Assembly (NCBI RefSeq): GCF_037893015.1
Contig: NC_133662.1
Location: forward strand, 273,727,214 to 273,791,213
Direction: 5' to 3'
Length of the DNA: 64,000 bases
From: Macrotis lagotis
Lineage: Eukaryota > Chordata > Mammalia > Peramelemorphia > Peramelidae
Position 1 is the first letter of the stretch. Each line of letters begins with the position of its first letter. A program made the position numbers and the translations under genes. The notes under the pieces are model-generated. The model saw only the letters and a list, made by a program, of their open reading frames with translations, did not search any database and was not told where the DNA came from. Of this stretch, positions 30,318 through 43,329 are shown in pieces.

Positions 30318-31042
30318 TCCATCTTCTAGAAGAAGTGTTTGGAGTCTCTTTCAGGTAGTTCTTTCTCTATGATATTATCTCTAGTTTCTCCTCAGTTTTC
30401 TTCTTAATGTTTGGGTTATCTTACTGCCATTAAACTCTGAGTTCCTTAAGGGAAAAAGCTGTTTCCCTTCCCTCCAATCCCCTGCTCTTAGAGTGCCAAA
30501 GCACAGTAATTTCTTAGGCAATGCTTATTGCCCTGACAAGTCCAGGTTCAGAATGTTATTCTCTATTCCTTCCACCTGCCTTACAATGTTTTTTACTTGA
30601 GAATAGCTTCTTCACTTGAGTTAGAAGAAAAGTCCCAATGGAACCTATATCAATAAAGAAATCAAAGTCCCATGTACCTATCTCCTTCCTTTTGCCAGGA
30701 AAAAAAACTCAGGTGTTGACTGTGGACTATTGTAGACTTCCATTTATGCATTATTTGATCTCTAGAGAGATTTTCTTATTCTTAACAACTTATCTGTGAG
30801 TAGGCCATTAGATACCACAGAGTTAGAAAGACATTTGAAAGACTCTGCTCTAGGCTTTATAGTAATTATGGGCAAAGCAATTTTTCATCTTAATCTGATT
30901 TTTCACTTCTAAACAAGAAGACACTTTCCAGACAGCCATGCTATAAGACTCTACAATTTTTAGTTGAATATTGAAAACTTATTTAGGCAAGGTTTTAATG
31001 GAAAAAAGGGTAAGTATTGTCAAAAATAAATAGTCACTGCAT
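30318..31042 (+). repeat. Old duplicated segment D2 (pair of 23845-24612)
   Basis: The same order of conserved strings as D1. Neither flank of the pair is shared, so only this 0.75-kb piece was duplicated, or the rest has decayed or been cut by later L1 insertions. Confidence 0.8.
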
Positions 31043-31519
31043 TTGGCCCTTTACCTTTGGGATCATTAACAATGGGATATTGGGGGAGAGAACATTTCTC
31101 CATTCATCCTAAATGAGTCAAGAGACCATTGCTGAAAATAATCATCATAAACAATCTCTTCTTCACTATTATCATCATTGGTTTGCTTTTATACCACTTT
31201 TCTGCTTGATTTTTTGTTGTTGAATTTTGTTTTTTCTGATGAAAAATGATTGATACAAATACTTTTAGTCTGAAGTTATTAAGTTAATTGGCATCTATAT
31301 ATTATTGTTTCTTTTTTAGATTAAAATAGTTTTAAATATGAATTGGGTGTGTCTAGATGGGCAAAACCCTGTGGTAGAGCATTGTAGATAAATGCTGGAT
31401 TCAATGTGGGGAAGACAGATGAATTTGATTTCTACCCACTGATGTCTGATAACAGTGTGGTTATTGATAAACTTGTGGACAATTCTAGATGTTTAAGGTG
31501 AAAAAAGACCTCCGCCATG

Positions 31520-31990
31520 ATGACATGGGATCAGAAGACTTCTGTTCTATTCCTGGTGTTTTTCCTGTAGTTGTTGGGCAGTAAACGCCATATGGACTGC
31601 TCTTTGAGACTTACTGGAGCCACACTGGCTCTCAGGGAGGTGACCATCTTCCAGGTGAAGAATTGGCCTATTGAGAAGGACTTGGCAAGAGTCTTACTAG
31701 CAATACTTAAAAAAGAAGTGCCCCTGTGATTGTCACAGGATGATCTATTCCCTTTACCTTTATGGAGATGGATGAGGGAGGCATTCTTGAGGTATCTTGG
31801 GATAATCTCTTCATGCCATATAATCTGGAACATTTCAGTCAGTTTTTGGATGAGCCATGAGCTCTCATTTGTAGATCTCATCAGGAATAGCATCAATACC
31901 AGGTGCTTTACCACTTGAAAGGAACTTAATGATATTTAAAACCTCTTCTTCAGTTGGAAGAAAGTCATCAAATCTTAGATCAGAAAAAAT
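31520..31990 (-). mobile_element. RTE/BovB-type LINE reverse-transcriptase fragment
   Basis: The minus-strand frame at 31531-31914 reads ...IPRYLKNASLIHLHKGKGNR then SSCDNHRGTSFLSIASKTLA, the fingers/palm region of RTE-clade reverse transcriptases (compare IP.D.K.A.I..LYK.KG...CDN.RGISLLS.). The downstream part has slipped frame. It is a dead 5'- and 3'-truncated copy. Confidence 0.8.
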
Positions 31991-32520
31991 AGTCTATTTT
32001 GTTTTACAATTCTCTGTATCCATCTGAAAATATTATATGAGTATATTTAAATGATTGTCTCTCTGTATCTGTATCTATACACGTCTTTAATCATGGTTGC
32101 CTCAGCTATAAATTAAGTGTATTCAACTAGTAGATCTGTAAGGCAACAGTGAGCTCTAAATTTTTATATTTCTATAATTTCTTGTTGGTCTAAAATTTGA
32201 ACTAAGTCAAGCAGTTGTTGCCTAATCCTTGACAAATGAGTTCAGTGGAGAATTTTGGTTGATCATGGGTAGAAATGACAACCTAGTCCATTGGAGGGAT
32301 CATGATTTTAAAGAAATGAGGAGCCTTAAACTATTTTTATTTGAATAAGCATTTCATAGATGATGGAATGATCCTAGGAAGGATATGACAATACCAAGGC
32401 CATACAAGTTAGTAAGTGAGGGTTTGAACCCGAATTCCATAGTTTTTCCATCCCACAGCATTCTCATCATCTCCATATGGAAAGTTCTATTTCTTAGACA
32501 TTTGATCCAAACAATAGTTT
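31991..32520. other. Stretch without a recognised gene
   Basis: AT-rich; no conserved frame or repeat family recognised. Confidence 0.4.
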
Positions 32521-32523
32521 GGA

Positions 32524-32556
32524 CTAATAATAATAATAATAATAATGATGATGATA
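32524..32556 (+). repeat. (TAA)n/(GAT)n simple repeat
   Basis: About ten TAA-type triplets followed by GAT triplets; a second AAT tract lies at 32808-32840. Confidence 0.85.
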
Positions 32557-32564
32557 ACAATAAC

Positions 32565-32778
32565 TAGCATTTCATAGCTCCTTAAAGTTTGCAAATTACT
32601 TTACAAATATTATCTTATTTTATACTTTAAATAACCCTGGGAGGTAGATGCTGTTATAATCTTGATTTAACAAATTAGGAAATTGCTCAGGATCATAGTT
32701 CATTCCTATCTGTCACGATTTGAACTTGTGCCTTTCTGACTCAAGATTTTGTGCTTTATCTATTGTGACACCTAGTTT
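32565..32778 (+). mobile_element. MIR-type SINE
   Basis: Order of MIR-family landmarks: 'actagcatttcatagctcct', 'tttgcaaattactttacaaa', 'aataaccctgggaggtag', 'gatttgaacttgtgcc', and a terminal 'gacacctagttt'. Confidence 0.75.
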
Positions 32779-32844
32779 AGATAAGGGTAAGACTGTAGAA
32801 TGAAAATAATAATGATGATAATAATAATAATAATAATAAATAAC

Positions 32845-33065
32845 AATCATGATAAGAGTTTTTTAAAACTTTACAAAATGTTTTATATCTTGTTTGATCT
32901 TCACAAAAGTGGTAACTTATTATCTCCATTTCATTTATACATATGGGAACTGAGACTGATAAAGTTTACATGATGTGCACAGTCACATGACTAATAAAAT
33001 TATGAAATAGTTTGAACTCAGGGTCTCCTCCAAATTCTGCACGTTGCCATCTCTAAGCATCATTA
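32845..33065 (+). mobile_element. MIR-type SINE, diverged
   Basis: A weaker repeat of the same landmarks: 'tttacaaaatgttttatat', 'ttatctccatttcatt', 'gtttgaactcagggtc'. An AAT tract precedes it, as for the first. Confidence 0.55.
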
Positions 33066-33910
33066 TACCCATTGTCCTGTCCTACCTTTCCAAAGGATGA
33101 TATGAAATGAACAATGTCCAGTGTTTTAACCTGCATTTCCTTCTTCTCCATGGACTTATAGAAATTTCCTGTTTCTACATGTGCAACCACTCACAGAGAA
33201 GCATATAGAAAAGGACTATGAGATCAGAGAAGTAAAGCAGTTGTAATAAAGTCTCTTCTCTCTTAGTCTTGAAATTACAGTACAAATTCCTCAGGCTTTT
33301 TTACTTATCTGTTTCTCTACCCATTTGTCAATTCAACCATCTAACCATCTATTCATTTGTTCATTCATTGCTTTGTTTATTCATCTATGTATTGACTGGC
33401 TTAGCCATATAGAGCATAGTACCCACCCAAGAAAACACACAAATGGATCTAGCAGGGCTGCCAAAATTAAAACATGCTTTAATGATTCGTTGGTTTTTAC
33501 TTTTTTTCCCATTCAGCTACAACAACCTTATTATATTAGAGTCGACCTTACTTAGATAAAATGCTTCCCTGGTCTCTTAACTCAGCTTGAGTATGTTTTG
33601 TTAAGTTTCATATACAGAAGAGAGTTCAAATCTTGGAATATATTCTAAATTTTTACTCTGTATCCTACTGAAAATGGCAGGTTAGTGATCAGAGGTTCAG
33701 CTTTCCTCCCCACCCCATCCCTCCACCCACACATTCTCATATCATAATGAATAGGATTTTCTCACATATAATGCTTCTCCTCACATATAATTTCTTCCAT
33801 GTAAAACATATTAAAAGAATTCTAACCCATTAGAAACTAATCACATTTCATTTTCTTTTTACTTTTCCCTCCTTTTGATCCATACATATCCAGGCAGCTG
33901 AGGGGTATAT
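33066..33910. other. Stretch without a recognised gene
   Basis: Contains a CATT/CATC-rich patch near 33340-33400 and nothing else I can name. Confidence 0.4.
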
Positions 33911-33916
33911 ATTTTT

Positions 33917-34055
33917 AAATTTTTATTTAAGGCATTGGGGTTAAGTGATTTGCCTAAGGTCACTAGTCAATTATTAAGTGTCTGAGGTTGGATTTGAACT
34001 CTGGTCCTCCTGACTCCAGGGCCAATGCTCTATCCACTGTACCACCTAGCTGCAC
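33917..34055 (-). mobile_element. tRNA-type SINE, minus strand
   Basis: The plus strand shows 'aggcattggggttaagtga', 'ttattaagtgtctgaggttg' and 'tatccactgtaccacctagc', the inverse of a marsupial tRNA-derived SINE. It is more diverged than the macrosatellite SINEs. Confidence 0.8.
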
Positions 34056-34059
34056 CAAC

Positions 34060-35005
34060 TGAGGTGTATGCTAATCATTCTTCACAGATAAATTAATGTA
34101 GTATTTCTGCTTCATCATTACATTTATAAAAATGATACTGGAGCACTGGAATTTTGTATTTCACAACCAAGGGTGGGGTTAGGGGAGTTTAGGAATGAGT
34201 TGATGGCATTTATTCAGACAGTTACAAATAAAGTATTTGAAACTGTCATTATTACAATGTGAGATGAATTAGATTTTTGTTTTCTAAACAATAGAGTTAA
34301 AAATGATTTTCGCATGTTTAAAATGCCAAGTTGTTTTTTATGGTATAATTTAATATGAATGTAGAACAGTAACTTCCAACTCCTATACATATACACATGG
34401 GAAGAGTTTTTTTTAAAATCCTGCATTTTTCCTATCCACTCCCAGAATATGTTATTCATTTATTAAGCCAATTTATAGATTCTTGTTTGGTGTAAGAGAC
34501 CTGGGGAGATGATCAGGGATGGGAAAATTCATATTTTTCCCCTTTTGAACCTCATGAAGAACTCCCTCCTTAAGACAGTTTAAGGAGGAATAGATCAGAA
34601 ATCTAGATGTTACCTTGGCCAAACCCCTCATTTTAAATAGAAGTAAGCTAAGGCACCAGACAGATGAATGACTTGAACAAAGAAGCAGAGGCAAAATGTG
34701 AACTAAGCCCCATTCTGATTCCTATGTTTTCCCCAGTTACAAAGTTTACACTTAGTACTTGTGCATTGTTCTTTGTCTTTCTGACCTGGATATTCTTTCC
34801 AGCTCTGAGAAGGAGATGAATTCAAGGAACTTCCCAAGTTTTCCATTTATAGCATTTTGTGATTTTTAGTATTGTTCTTAAGTCATTCATTAATTTAGAT
34901 GAAAGAAAAAAATATGGATATTGATGTAAAGCCAGTCCCAAAGTCTTTTGGTTTGGGACTATCTCTGCAATGATAAATTATACCCATCACTTTTTAAAAT
35001 TTTCT
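34060..35005. other. Stretch without a recognised gene
   Basis: AT-rich DNA with frames of at most 81 codons and no recognisable motif. Confidence 0.4.
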
Positions 35006-35009
35006 GAAG

Positions 35010-37590
35010 GTTTTCTTAACAGTCATGTTAGAATTTTACATACATATTTTGTTACACATATTTACAAAATAGTAATTTTTGGCATGGGGTATTAGGATTA
35101 AGGGAAAGAGATACATAAAAGATAATCTTTTAAAGTGTTCATCAGATTTGGAAGAGTTATATTTTTTTTCTGTGTTTTGTTTTTCTTTCTCTGTTTGGGG
35201 ATAATATAGGCCATAACTAGTCAAATACAGTTATCCTAGCTCTCTGGACTATCCAGAGGAGTTGCTTCCATCAAGGTTGTTCATCTCATAATGTTGTCAG
35301 TGTGTACATTGTGCTCTTGGCTCTACTCCTTTCGCTCAACATCAGATCCCGTAATTCATTCCAGGCTTCATTAGAGCCTGAACATTTATGATTTCTTATA
35401 GAACAATAATATTCCATATATTCATATACCATACCTTATTTACCCATTCCTCAATTGATGGATATCCCCTCAATTTGAAATCCTTTGCAAAAAGAGCTCC
35501 TATGAATATTTTGGAACATGTAGGACTTTTCCATTTTTTTTAGAATTTCTTCTGGTTATGTCCTAGAATTGGAACTGCTGAGTCAAAGGGTATGAACAGT
35601 TTTATTGCTCTTTGGGCACAGTTCCATATTGCTCTTCTGAAAGTTTAGATCCATTCACAACTCCATCAATGAGTCAATGTCTCAATCCTCCCATAACCTC
35701 TCCAACATCGATCATCTTCCCTTTTTCTCATCTGGGCTAATCTAATAGGTGTGAGATGGTACCGCATTGTTTTAATTTGCATTTCTCTAATCAATAGTAA
35801 TTTGCAGCATGTTTTCATATGATCATATATATTCTTAAATTCTTCATTTGAAATCTCCCTGTTTTTATCCTTTGCCCATTTATCAATTGGGAAATGACAT
35901 ATGATCTTATAAATTTGATGCAATTATCTCTCTATTTTAGAAATGAGAACTTCTGGTTGTGAAGATTGTTACCCAGTTTTCTGCTTTTCTTCTAATTTTG
36001 GTAGCATTTATTTTTATTAATGCAAAACCTTTTTAATTTAATATAGTCAAAATAATTCATTTTGCAGTTCATAATGTGCTCTAATTCTTGTTTGGTCATT
36101 AATTTATCCTCTTTCCATAGATCAGATAGAGTATTTTTTGGTCTATTAATTTTTTGATAGTATTGCTCTTTTATGTATAAATTCGGTACCCATTTTGACC
36201 TTATTTTAATATACGATGTGAGATGTGGATCTATGCCTTGTTTTTGCCATACTATTTTCCAGATTTCTAAACAATTTTTGTCAAATAGTGAGTTCTTATT
36301 GTGGAGGCTGATGTCTTTGGGTTTGTCAAATAGAAGGTTGCTGTAGTCATTTATTGCAGTTTCTTTTGAACCTATCCTAATCCACTGAACCATTCCTCTA
36401 GTTCTTAACCAGTACCAGGCAGTTTTGATGACTGCTGCTTTATAGTGTAGTTTTTAGATCTGGTAGAGCTAGGCCACCTTGCTTTACAATTTTTTTTTCA
36501 TCAGTTCCCTTGGCATTTTTGCCCTTTTGTTGTTCCAGATGAATTTTGTTACTACTTTTTTTCTAACTTGGTAAAGTAGTTATTTGTTAGTTTTACTGGT
36601 ATGTATGGCACTGAATAAGTAATTTAGCTTGGGCAGAATTGTAATTTTTATTATGTTAGCTTGACCTAACCATGAGCATTTGACATTTTTCCAATTATTT
36701 AGATCTGACTTTATTTGATTGGGGGAGAGCTTCATAATTGTTTTCATACAGTTTCTGGGTTTGTCTTGGGAGGTAGATTCCCAAGTATTTAATGTTGTTG
36801 ACAGTAATTTTAAGTGGAATTTCTCTTTCTATCTCTTGTTCTTGGGCTTTGTTGTTCATATATAGAAATGCTGATGATTTATGTGAGTTTATTTTATTTT
36901 CTTCTACTTTGCTGAATTTATTAATTGTTTCATGAAGTTTTTTAGATGATTTTCTCAGGTCTTCTAGGTATACCATCATATCTCTGCAAAGAGTGAAAGT
37001 TTTGCTTCCTCATTGCCAATTCTGATTCTTCAATTCCTTTTTCTTCTCTTATTGCTACTGCTAGCATTTCAAGTACTATATTGAATAGCTGTGGTGATAA
37101 TGGGTATCCTTGTTTCACCCCTGAATTTTTTGGAAATGCTCTGAGTTTATTTCTATTAAATATGATATTTGTTTATGGTTTATATACTATTTATTATTTT
37201 AAGGAAAACTTCATTTATTCCTAAAAATTCTAGTATTTTTAATAGGAATGGCTGTTGTATTTTACCAAAGGCTTTTCCAGCATCCATTGAGATAATCTCC
37301 TATGATTTCTGTTGGTTTTCCTATTGATGTTTAATTATGTTGAATGTTTCCCTAATGTTGAACTATCCCTGCCTGCCTGGATAAATCCAATCTGATTGTG
37401 GTGTAACTTGCTGTAGTCTCTTTGTCAAAATTTTAATTAAGATTTTTATATCAATAGTCATTAGGGACACTGGTCTAGTCCTTTGGTTTTGGTTCTTCCT
37501 AGTTTAGTATCAGCACTATGTGTCATAAAAAGAGTTTGATAGAACTCCTTCCTCTCATATTTTTCCTTTTTATTGTGTGTCTTCTCTTTT
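35010..37590 (-). mobile_element. L1 element, 3' part, minus strand
   Basis: Two minus-strand frames carry L1 ORF2 sequence. 36695-36979 ([14 protein letters not shown]..., ...ITVNNIKYLGIYLPR) follows directly on the FADD active-site region. 35992-36393 (WIRIGSKETAIND...YIKIRSKW) is the C-terminal part. Just upstream on the minus strand, the [17 protein letters not shown] region lies near 37050-37115. A base loss at the FADD site and further frame breaks make it dead. The 3' UTR extends left to about 35.0-35.2 kb. The element runs on into B2, and the same piece is truncated at 2656 in B1. Confidence 0.85.
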
Positions 37591-37724
37591 TTGTGTCTTT
37601 TTTTTTGTGGACAAAAATGGTGATTTGGTAAGATCTGAAAGAAGGTGATTGGAATGCTGCATAAAAACCAATTGCAGTATTAGAGAAAATAAATGACCAT
37701 TTAGGATAAAAAAGAGATGTTAAA

Positions 37725-38010
37725 AAAGGAAATGAATCTATTTGTACAACAATCTTTTTAGCAGTTCTTTTAGTTCTGGCTCACATTTGGAAATTGCAGA
37801 CATGCCTATAAGTTATGGTGTGGCTGAAGAAATTGTGGTATGTGAATGCTAAGGAATATTATGCTATAAGAAAGAACATAACAAAGACGATTCCAGGAAA
37901 ATCTGGATCAACTTAAACTGATACAGATTTGTGTGAGGAGAGTCAGGAGAACACTGTAAACAGTAAAAGCAAAATTGTTTCCACAATACAATGTCTTGTT
38001 TGCTTACTAA
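37725..38010 (+). mobile_element. LINE 3'-end fragment
   Basis: B2 counterpart of 3240-3530, with two extra bases at its start and scattered substitutions. Confidence 0.6.
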
Positions 38011-39198
38011 AGTTTATTTTTATTTTCAAGCCTTGGTGAGGTTAAATTTCCATAGGTTATTCTATTAAGTGCCTTCACCCTATTCTTACCTCCAACTTCC
38101 TTCAAAGCTCTTCTCTTTACCCCATACTTAGTCTTTGCTCATCCTTGTTCTTCAGCTCAGTTTCAACGTCTATTGAAATTGCAACTTTCCTCTTTAGTTG
38201 CATAGGGTTTGGTCATATTTTTAAGGTAGAATTAGGAAAGATCAAGGTTTTGGAATAGAAAGAATTGGGTCTGAATCTTGTGTGACCTAAAGGGACACAT
38301 TTTCTTTATCTAACAAAGTGCTTGCCCAGATGGATTTGTAGTGTGCTTTCCCTATATCCCATGATCTGGTGATGTCAAGTTTCCCAATTATGAGAAATGA
38401 TGGAAGTGTGTTTCTGAGCAAACTCATGGAATTTAAGGCCAAGGCTGCCTAAGTGAGAGCTTTGATCCTTGAAGTGGGGGCTTAAGGGAAGGAAGGAACC
38501 ATACCTCTAGTTTGAAGAGCCCTTTAGTAGGGTTTGTCAGTAGAGACAAACACTCGAGAGAGAATACCTCTGAGTGAGGAAGAAATATAAGAAGCCCTGG
38601 TTTTCAGGGGGTAGATCATACATGGAACCCATCCATAATGGATGGCAAATCATTCTGATGAAGCTTTCATTGATTTAGGGACTAGAATCTCAGTATGAGT
38701 CAACAAGTTTTGACAACCCCAAAAGTTAATGTTATCAATGGTGGATTTTTAGGAGCATAATTTCTGGAATAAACAGTTCTGGATCCTCAGAAGCCATGGA
38801 GACAGAGTATTACATGACCCTGAGGCCATGACTTAAATTCTGTTTGTCTTAGTGTAAAATAAAGATCATCAAACACTTTCACAGATTAAATGAGATACTC
38901 ATGTTAAATATTCAGTGTCTGTCACATTGGGGCCTATAGAAATGTTTATTCCCTTCCATCCTCCTTTGCCACATGCTGTTTAGGTCCCTTGTATGTTTTT
39001 GAGTTGAGTTTTTAGAAGAATATTCATATAGGATGGTGAAGAGCTAAAGATTCACTGGAAGAGGGAAACTGAAAAAACCATGGCGGTCTAGGAGGATATA
39101 CCATTTAATGGTTAGGTGAAAGGCTTTAGGCATTGAGTCTAGAGAGAAGAATCCAGGAGAACACATGGCAATAATTTTTGTGGTTAAATAGGTTGTCA

Positions 39199-39325
39199 TG
39201 GAGTACCTGGGTTCAAATCTGGTCTGGAGTACCTGGGTTCAAATCCGGTCTCAGACACTTAATAATTGCCTAGCTGTGTGGCCTTGGGCAAGCCACTTAA
39301 CCCCATTTGCCTTGCAAAAAACAAC
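39199..39325 (+). mobile_element. SINE with internal 32-bp repeat
   Basis: Plus-strand SINE tail half in which 'gagtacctgggttcaaat' occurs twice in tandem (39211 and 39228 regions) before 'ccggtctcagacacttaata'. B1 has a shorter form. Confidence 0.75.
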
Positions 39326-40189
39326 AACCTAAATAGGTTGTCATGTGGAAGAGGGGTTGACAGTGTTTGAACCCAATGGACTAAAAAGTAACAGTTCTAA
39401 TTAGACAAGTTCCAAAGAGTAAAAGGTTATGTATTAAATAAAAAACCCAAACTCAACAACTCTTCTTTTCCTTTGGGAGGAGGGGCTGCCTCAGGATCAA
39501 TAGTTGATTCCTCCTCCCTAGAAAACTTTAAGTTCAGGTGAGATAACCACTTGTTTGTATTGTAGACTTGGATCCTCAAATATTGGTTGAGCTAATGGAA
39601 CCCTGAGGACTCTTTGAATTGTAACACTCTATGACAGTTTGGTATCTGAGATCACCCAACTTTCTCAAACAACAGGATGGGCCTGTCAAAACCTTTTACA
39701 CTAATCCAAAGGGGAGACATGCTCTTTGAACTCTGTATAACATATCAGAGACTTTAGAAATTTCTGAGTGTTTATTCTCCCTTTACCTTAATACATACAA
39801 TGAAAGATGGATTCTGAGCTTTCCCCCGCAGTACAATCGCATTTCCACCAAGCCACCACATGGATCATCATTATTGAGCTGGGAGTTGTGCTGAGGCCCA
39901 AAAATGAGTTTTGGAAAAGCATAAATGAGATTATTCTGCTTTGTCTGGGAGGAAAAAGTTGGAGATGGGTCAGCATTAGAAGGAAGGCAGAAGAGGAGAA
40001 ATAAGGAATGCAGTAGAATGAGGTGAAGGAGCTCCACTGGGTGTATGAGAATGAAAGTGTCAAACTGAAGCATGTGATAGGGAACAGTGGGACAGAGAAG
40101 AAACATGGACACATGATGAGAACTGAAGGACCAACGAATCACACCTCCAATGAATTGCTGTTAGGAGAATTTTACTTTCTTTTTTTAAA

Positions 40190-40370
40190 AATATAAATAT
40201 TTTATTTGTTTTTCAACTATATACAATAGTAGTTTCTACCTATTAATTTTTGTGATGTTTTGATTTTTTAAAATTTCCCCCTCTTCCCTTCCCTCCCCCA
40301 TCCCCCACAGAAGGCAGTCTGATCATCTTTACATTTTTTCCATGCTATACATTGGTCAAACTTGAATGTT
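40190..40370 (-). mobile_element. LINE 3'-terminal fragment, antisense
   Basis: B2 counterpart of 5665-5840. Confidence 0.7.
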
Positions 40371-40849
40371 AAGAGAAAAATCATAAGAGGATTTTGCTTT
40401 CAAAGCTCAATATTGAAGGAGACTAATGTTTATAAAACCCACGAGTGTATGACTCTTCAGTGGACCCTTTTTCTTCCATTTACATTTCCAAACCTATTTT
40501 CTTTAGACAAAATCTGTGAACTGTTGTAGTCTATTTTTTTCTGATGTTATAAGTTACATCGACTCCTTTGCTACGCTCCTGTTTTAGGTATTCACTACAT
40601 TTATTTATATACTTTTTTGATTGTTTGCATGTTTGTTCCCTTGTTTTTCCAATTATATGTAGAGATAATTTTCAACATTTTTGTAGTAAATTTGCTTTTC
40701 CAATAAAATACAAGGATAATTTTTAAATATTCTTTTTTACGATCTCCATGTATGTTTCATTGCGAAAGAAAAGCCAGAATAGGGAAAATAAAACCACGAG
40801 AGAAAAAAAGCATAAAAGATAAAATAATTTTTAAAATATGAAAATAGTA

Positions 40850-41086
40850 TGCTTTGCTTTGCCTGCAGACTCCATCCTTCTCTGCATGTGAATGGCATTT
40901 TCCATCACCAGTCTTTTAGAATTGATTTGATCCCTGCATTCCAGAGAACAGCTAAATTTATCATAGGTTGTCATTACAAAATGTTGCTATTGCTGCATCA
41001 AATCTTGTCCTGGTAAGGCTCACTTCATTCAGCCTCAGTTCTGCATGAGGGTTCTTTGCTGGCAATCATTCCTACTTTGTATATGC
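40850..41086 (-). mobile_element. LINE 3'-end, antisense (M1 landmark)
   Basis: B2 counterpart of 6290-6548, lying directly before the M2 block. Confidence 0.7.
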
Positions 41087-41098
41087 TATTCTTTTTAG

Positions 41099-41165
41099 CT
41101 TCAAAGATTCCCTGAGATGAAGAATGAATCTTTACCTGAAGACATGGAGCTCAGTGTGTGACCAG
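41099..41165 (+). other. Exon-like block M2 (copy in B2)
   Basis: 67 nt, identical borders to the B1 copy (TTTTTAG / CAG|GTATTC). Here the downstream intron-like linker is intact and leads into the A2 segment, with M3 about 0.95 kb further on. Confidence 0.4.
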
Positions 41166-41183
41166 GTATTCAGATCTTGACAC

Positions 41184-41415
41184 TGATGTGGAGTAAGAAG
41201 TTTTACAAGACATAGCCTTGACAGAAGAGGGTAATAAAGTAGGAAATTCTAAGTGCAAGGAATAACTTGAGGGAAAACATCTAACAATTCTCTATCCATA
41301 TGGTCAGATTGTGCTTGTAGGAGCCAAGGCCAGATCCAAAGAGGGAAGAGATAATGCATTTATATGTAACTGAGGAAAGAAAACTGGGGGAATTCAGTGA
41401 AGAAACCTGCACTAT
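41184..41415 (+). repeat. Linker between B2 and A2
   Basis: Links M2 to the A segment. Its diverged relatives follow M2 at 45805, 56005 and 59905 ('aggagccaagg', 'agaagttttacaaga'-type strings), so it belongs to the old beta module. In the left copy of this locus it is replaced by the macrosatellite. Confidence 0.75.
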
Positions 41416-42110
41416 GCAGACTGATTCAAGAACATCTAGTTGGGGGATGTGAAATCCATAGGAAAAGAATAACACTTTCTAATAACAACCACTGTCCCAA
41501 ATGGGACCCATCTTCCATATCATATGGACAGCCCAATTCCTTCCTTCCTTCCTAGCTAACTTCCTTTCTTTTTTCTTCCTTTTTTCAGTTTCTTTCTCTT
41601 TTCCTTTCCTTCCTTTTCTCTTCTCTGCATTTCCTTCTTCTCCCCTCTCCCCTGAGGTAAAAGGGAAGCTGGTCTCTCAGCAGACTGAGCCCTGACTCCT
41701 GTTAATCAAATTCTCTTGCATGTCATGGAACTCCTTTTTCTAAGTTCTGTCTGTTTTTCAAGTTTCTATTTCTTGTCATTCCACACTCCACAGTTCTATA
41801 CCAAGGGTGGAATAAATTTCACAGAATCTAAGCATTGGCATGGGATTGTGGAAGGTCCTTATGATTTGGGAAGAGCTCTCTTGAGGTAGTAACATAGCTA
41901 AGAAAAAGATATCACTGGAATGCTGGGATATTAATGTAAATTCAGCTCCTTGGTCCCGGATTCTTCTATTACAGAGAGCTCCTGGAGTGTCAGTGACTCT
42001 CGTGGAACCATTGCCTGTTCAAGAAGGGCCTATGTAGAGAAGACTTTGTAGGGGCAGGAGAACTGGTCTGAAGACTATGAAATGGTTTATTTTTTAGTCT
42101 CTTTTTTCAG

Positions 42111-42460
42111 AATATAAGCAAAGAGATCAAGGGAATAGATTACAACATCAAGAAGAAGAGGAAGAAGAATGAAATAAAAGTACACTGAGACAGGGCAAAA
42201 AAGATCCTGACCCTTCTTCACTACAAAAGCAGCACTCTAGCCAACCCTACGAGAGAAACCCTACTGGAGAGAGATATTTGCAGCAATAATCTGGGTACAA
42301 GCTGACTAGCTGGAAAAACAAATGAGGGTCCTATTTCCTCCTCTGGATATTGATCCTTAGGCAGGGAAGATGAGAGATACTTAGAGATGAGAAGTCTGAG
42401 CAGCTTGGGGCTATTTTTCACCTGTGGCTGCCTCTTTTATTGATGTGATTCCATCTAGGC
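42111..42460 (+). other. Exon-like block M3a (copy in A2)
   Basis: Acceptor CTTTTTTCAG at 42110; body shared with 696, 57597 and 61737. The donor end is degraded as in A1. Confidence 0.35.
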
Positions 42461-42729
42461 AACCATGACTGAGGGCTCTCTGCTTGCTTTTACAAACCTT
42501 TCACAATTGATGTCTACAACATTATAAACCAGGAAAAAGATAACATCCATCTTACAATTGATGCACATAGCACTATAAACTAGGAAAAGAGATGACATCC
42601 ACATCTGTAATCTGGAGCCTGGAGAGAGAAGTTACAGGAAAGTACTCAAGGAGGGAAGTTCATGAAAAGGATGTTGTGAAGAGGAAAGAAGAACAAAGTA
42701 GAATGAGACAGGGCAGAAGAAATCATTAA

Positions 42730-43310
42730 AAAGGGTATTAATCTCACTTGTACAAAAATATTCATAGCAGCCTTATTTATGGTAGCAAAGAATTGGAAAT
42801 GGAATGAATGTCCATCAGTTGGTCAATGGCTGAACAAATTGTAGTATAAGTACATTATGGGACACTATTGTTCTATTAGAAACCAGGAGGGATGAGAATT
42901 CATAGAAGCCTGGAGGGATTTGCATGAACTGAGCAGAACCAGAACCACCCTAGCAGCAACATGGGGTTGATGATCAACTTTATTCATAAGTGTAACAATC
43001 AGGGACAAATTGGGGGTATCTGCAATGGAAAATACCATCTGTATCCAGAGAAAGAATAATGGAGTTTGAACAAAGACTACTTTTATTTAAAAAAATAGAT
43101 CTTGCTCTCTCCTTCCCCCCCACCCCTTAAGGATATGGTTTCTCTCTCAACACATTCAATTTAGTTCAGTGTATATCATGGAAACAATGTAAAACATAAC
43201 AGACTTCCTTCTGTGGGGGGTGGGGAGAAGGAAGTGATTATGGGGAAAAACTGTAAAATTAAAAAATTAGCAAATTTATTTTAAACATTAAAAAAAGAAA
43301 TAAGAGTCCA
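42730..43310 (+). mobile_element. LINE 3'-end fragment
   Basis: A2 counterpart of 1300-1870. Confidence 0.7.
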
Positions 43311-43329
43311 TCCATACAATTAAAAGAAA

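Larger units (their letters stand above)
37133..41183 (+). repeat. Segmental duplication arm B2
   Basis: Partner of 2656-6640. Its left edge lies inside an uninterrupted L1 and its right edge runs smoothly into a linker (41184-41415) with homologues at 56005 and 59905. B2 with its linker and A2 is therefore the ancestral order. Confidence 0.9.
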
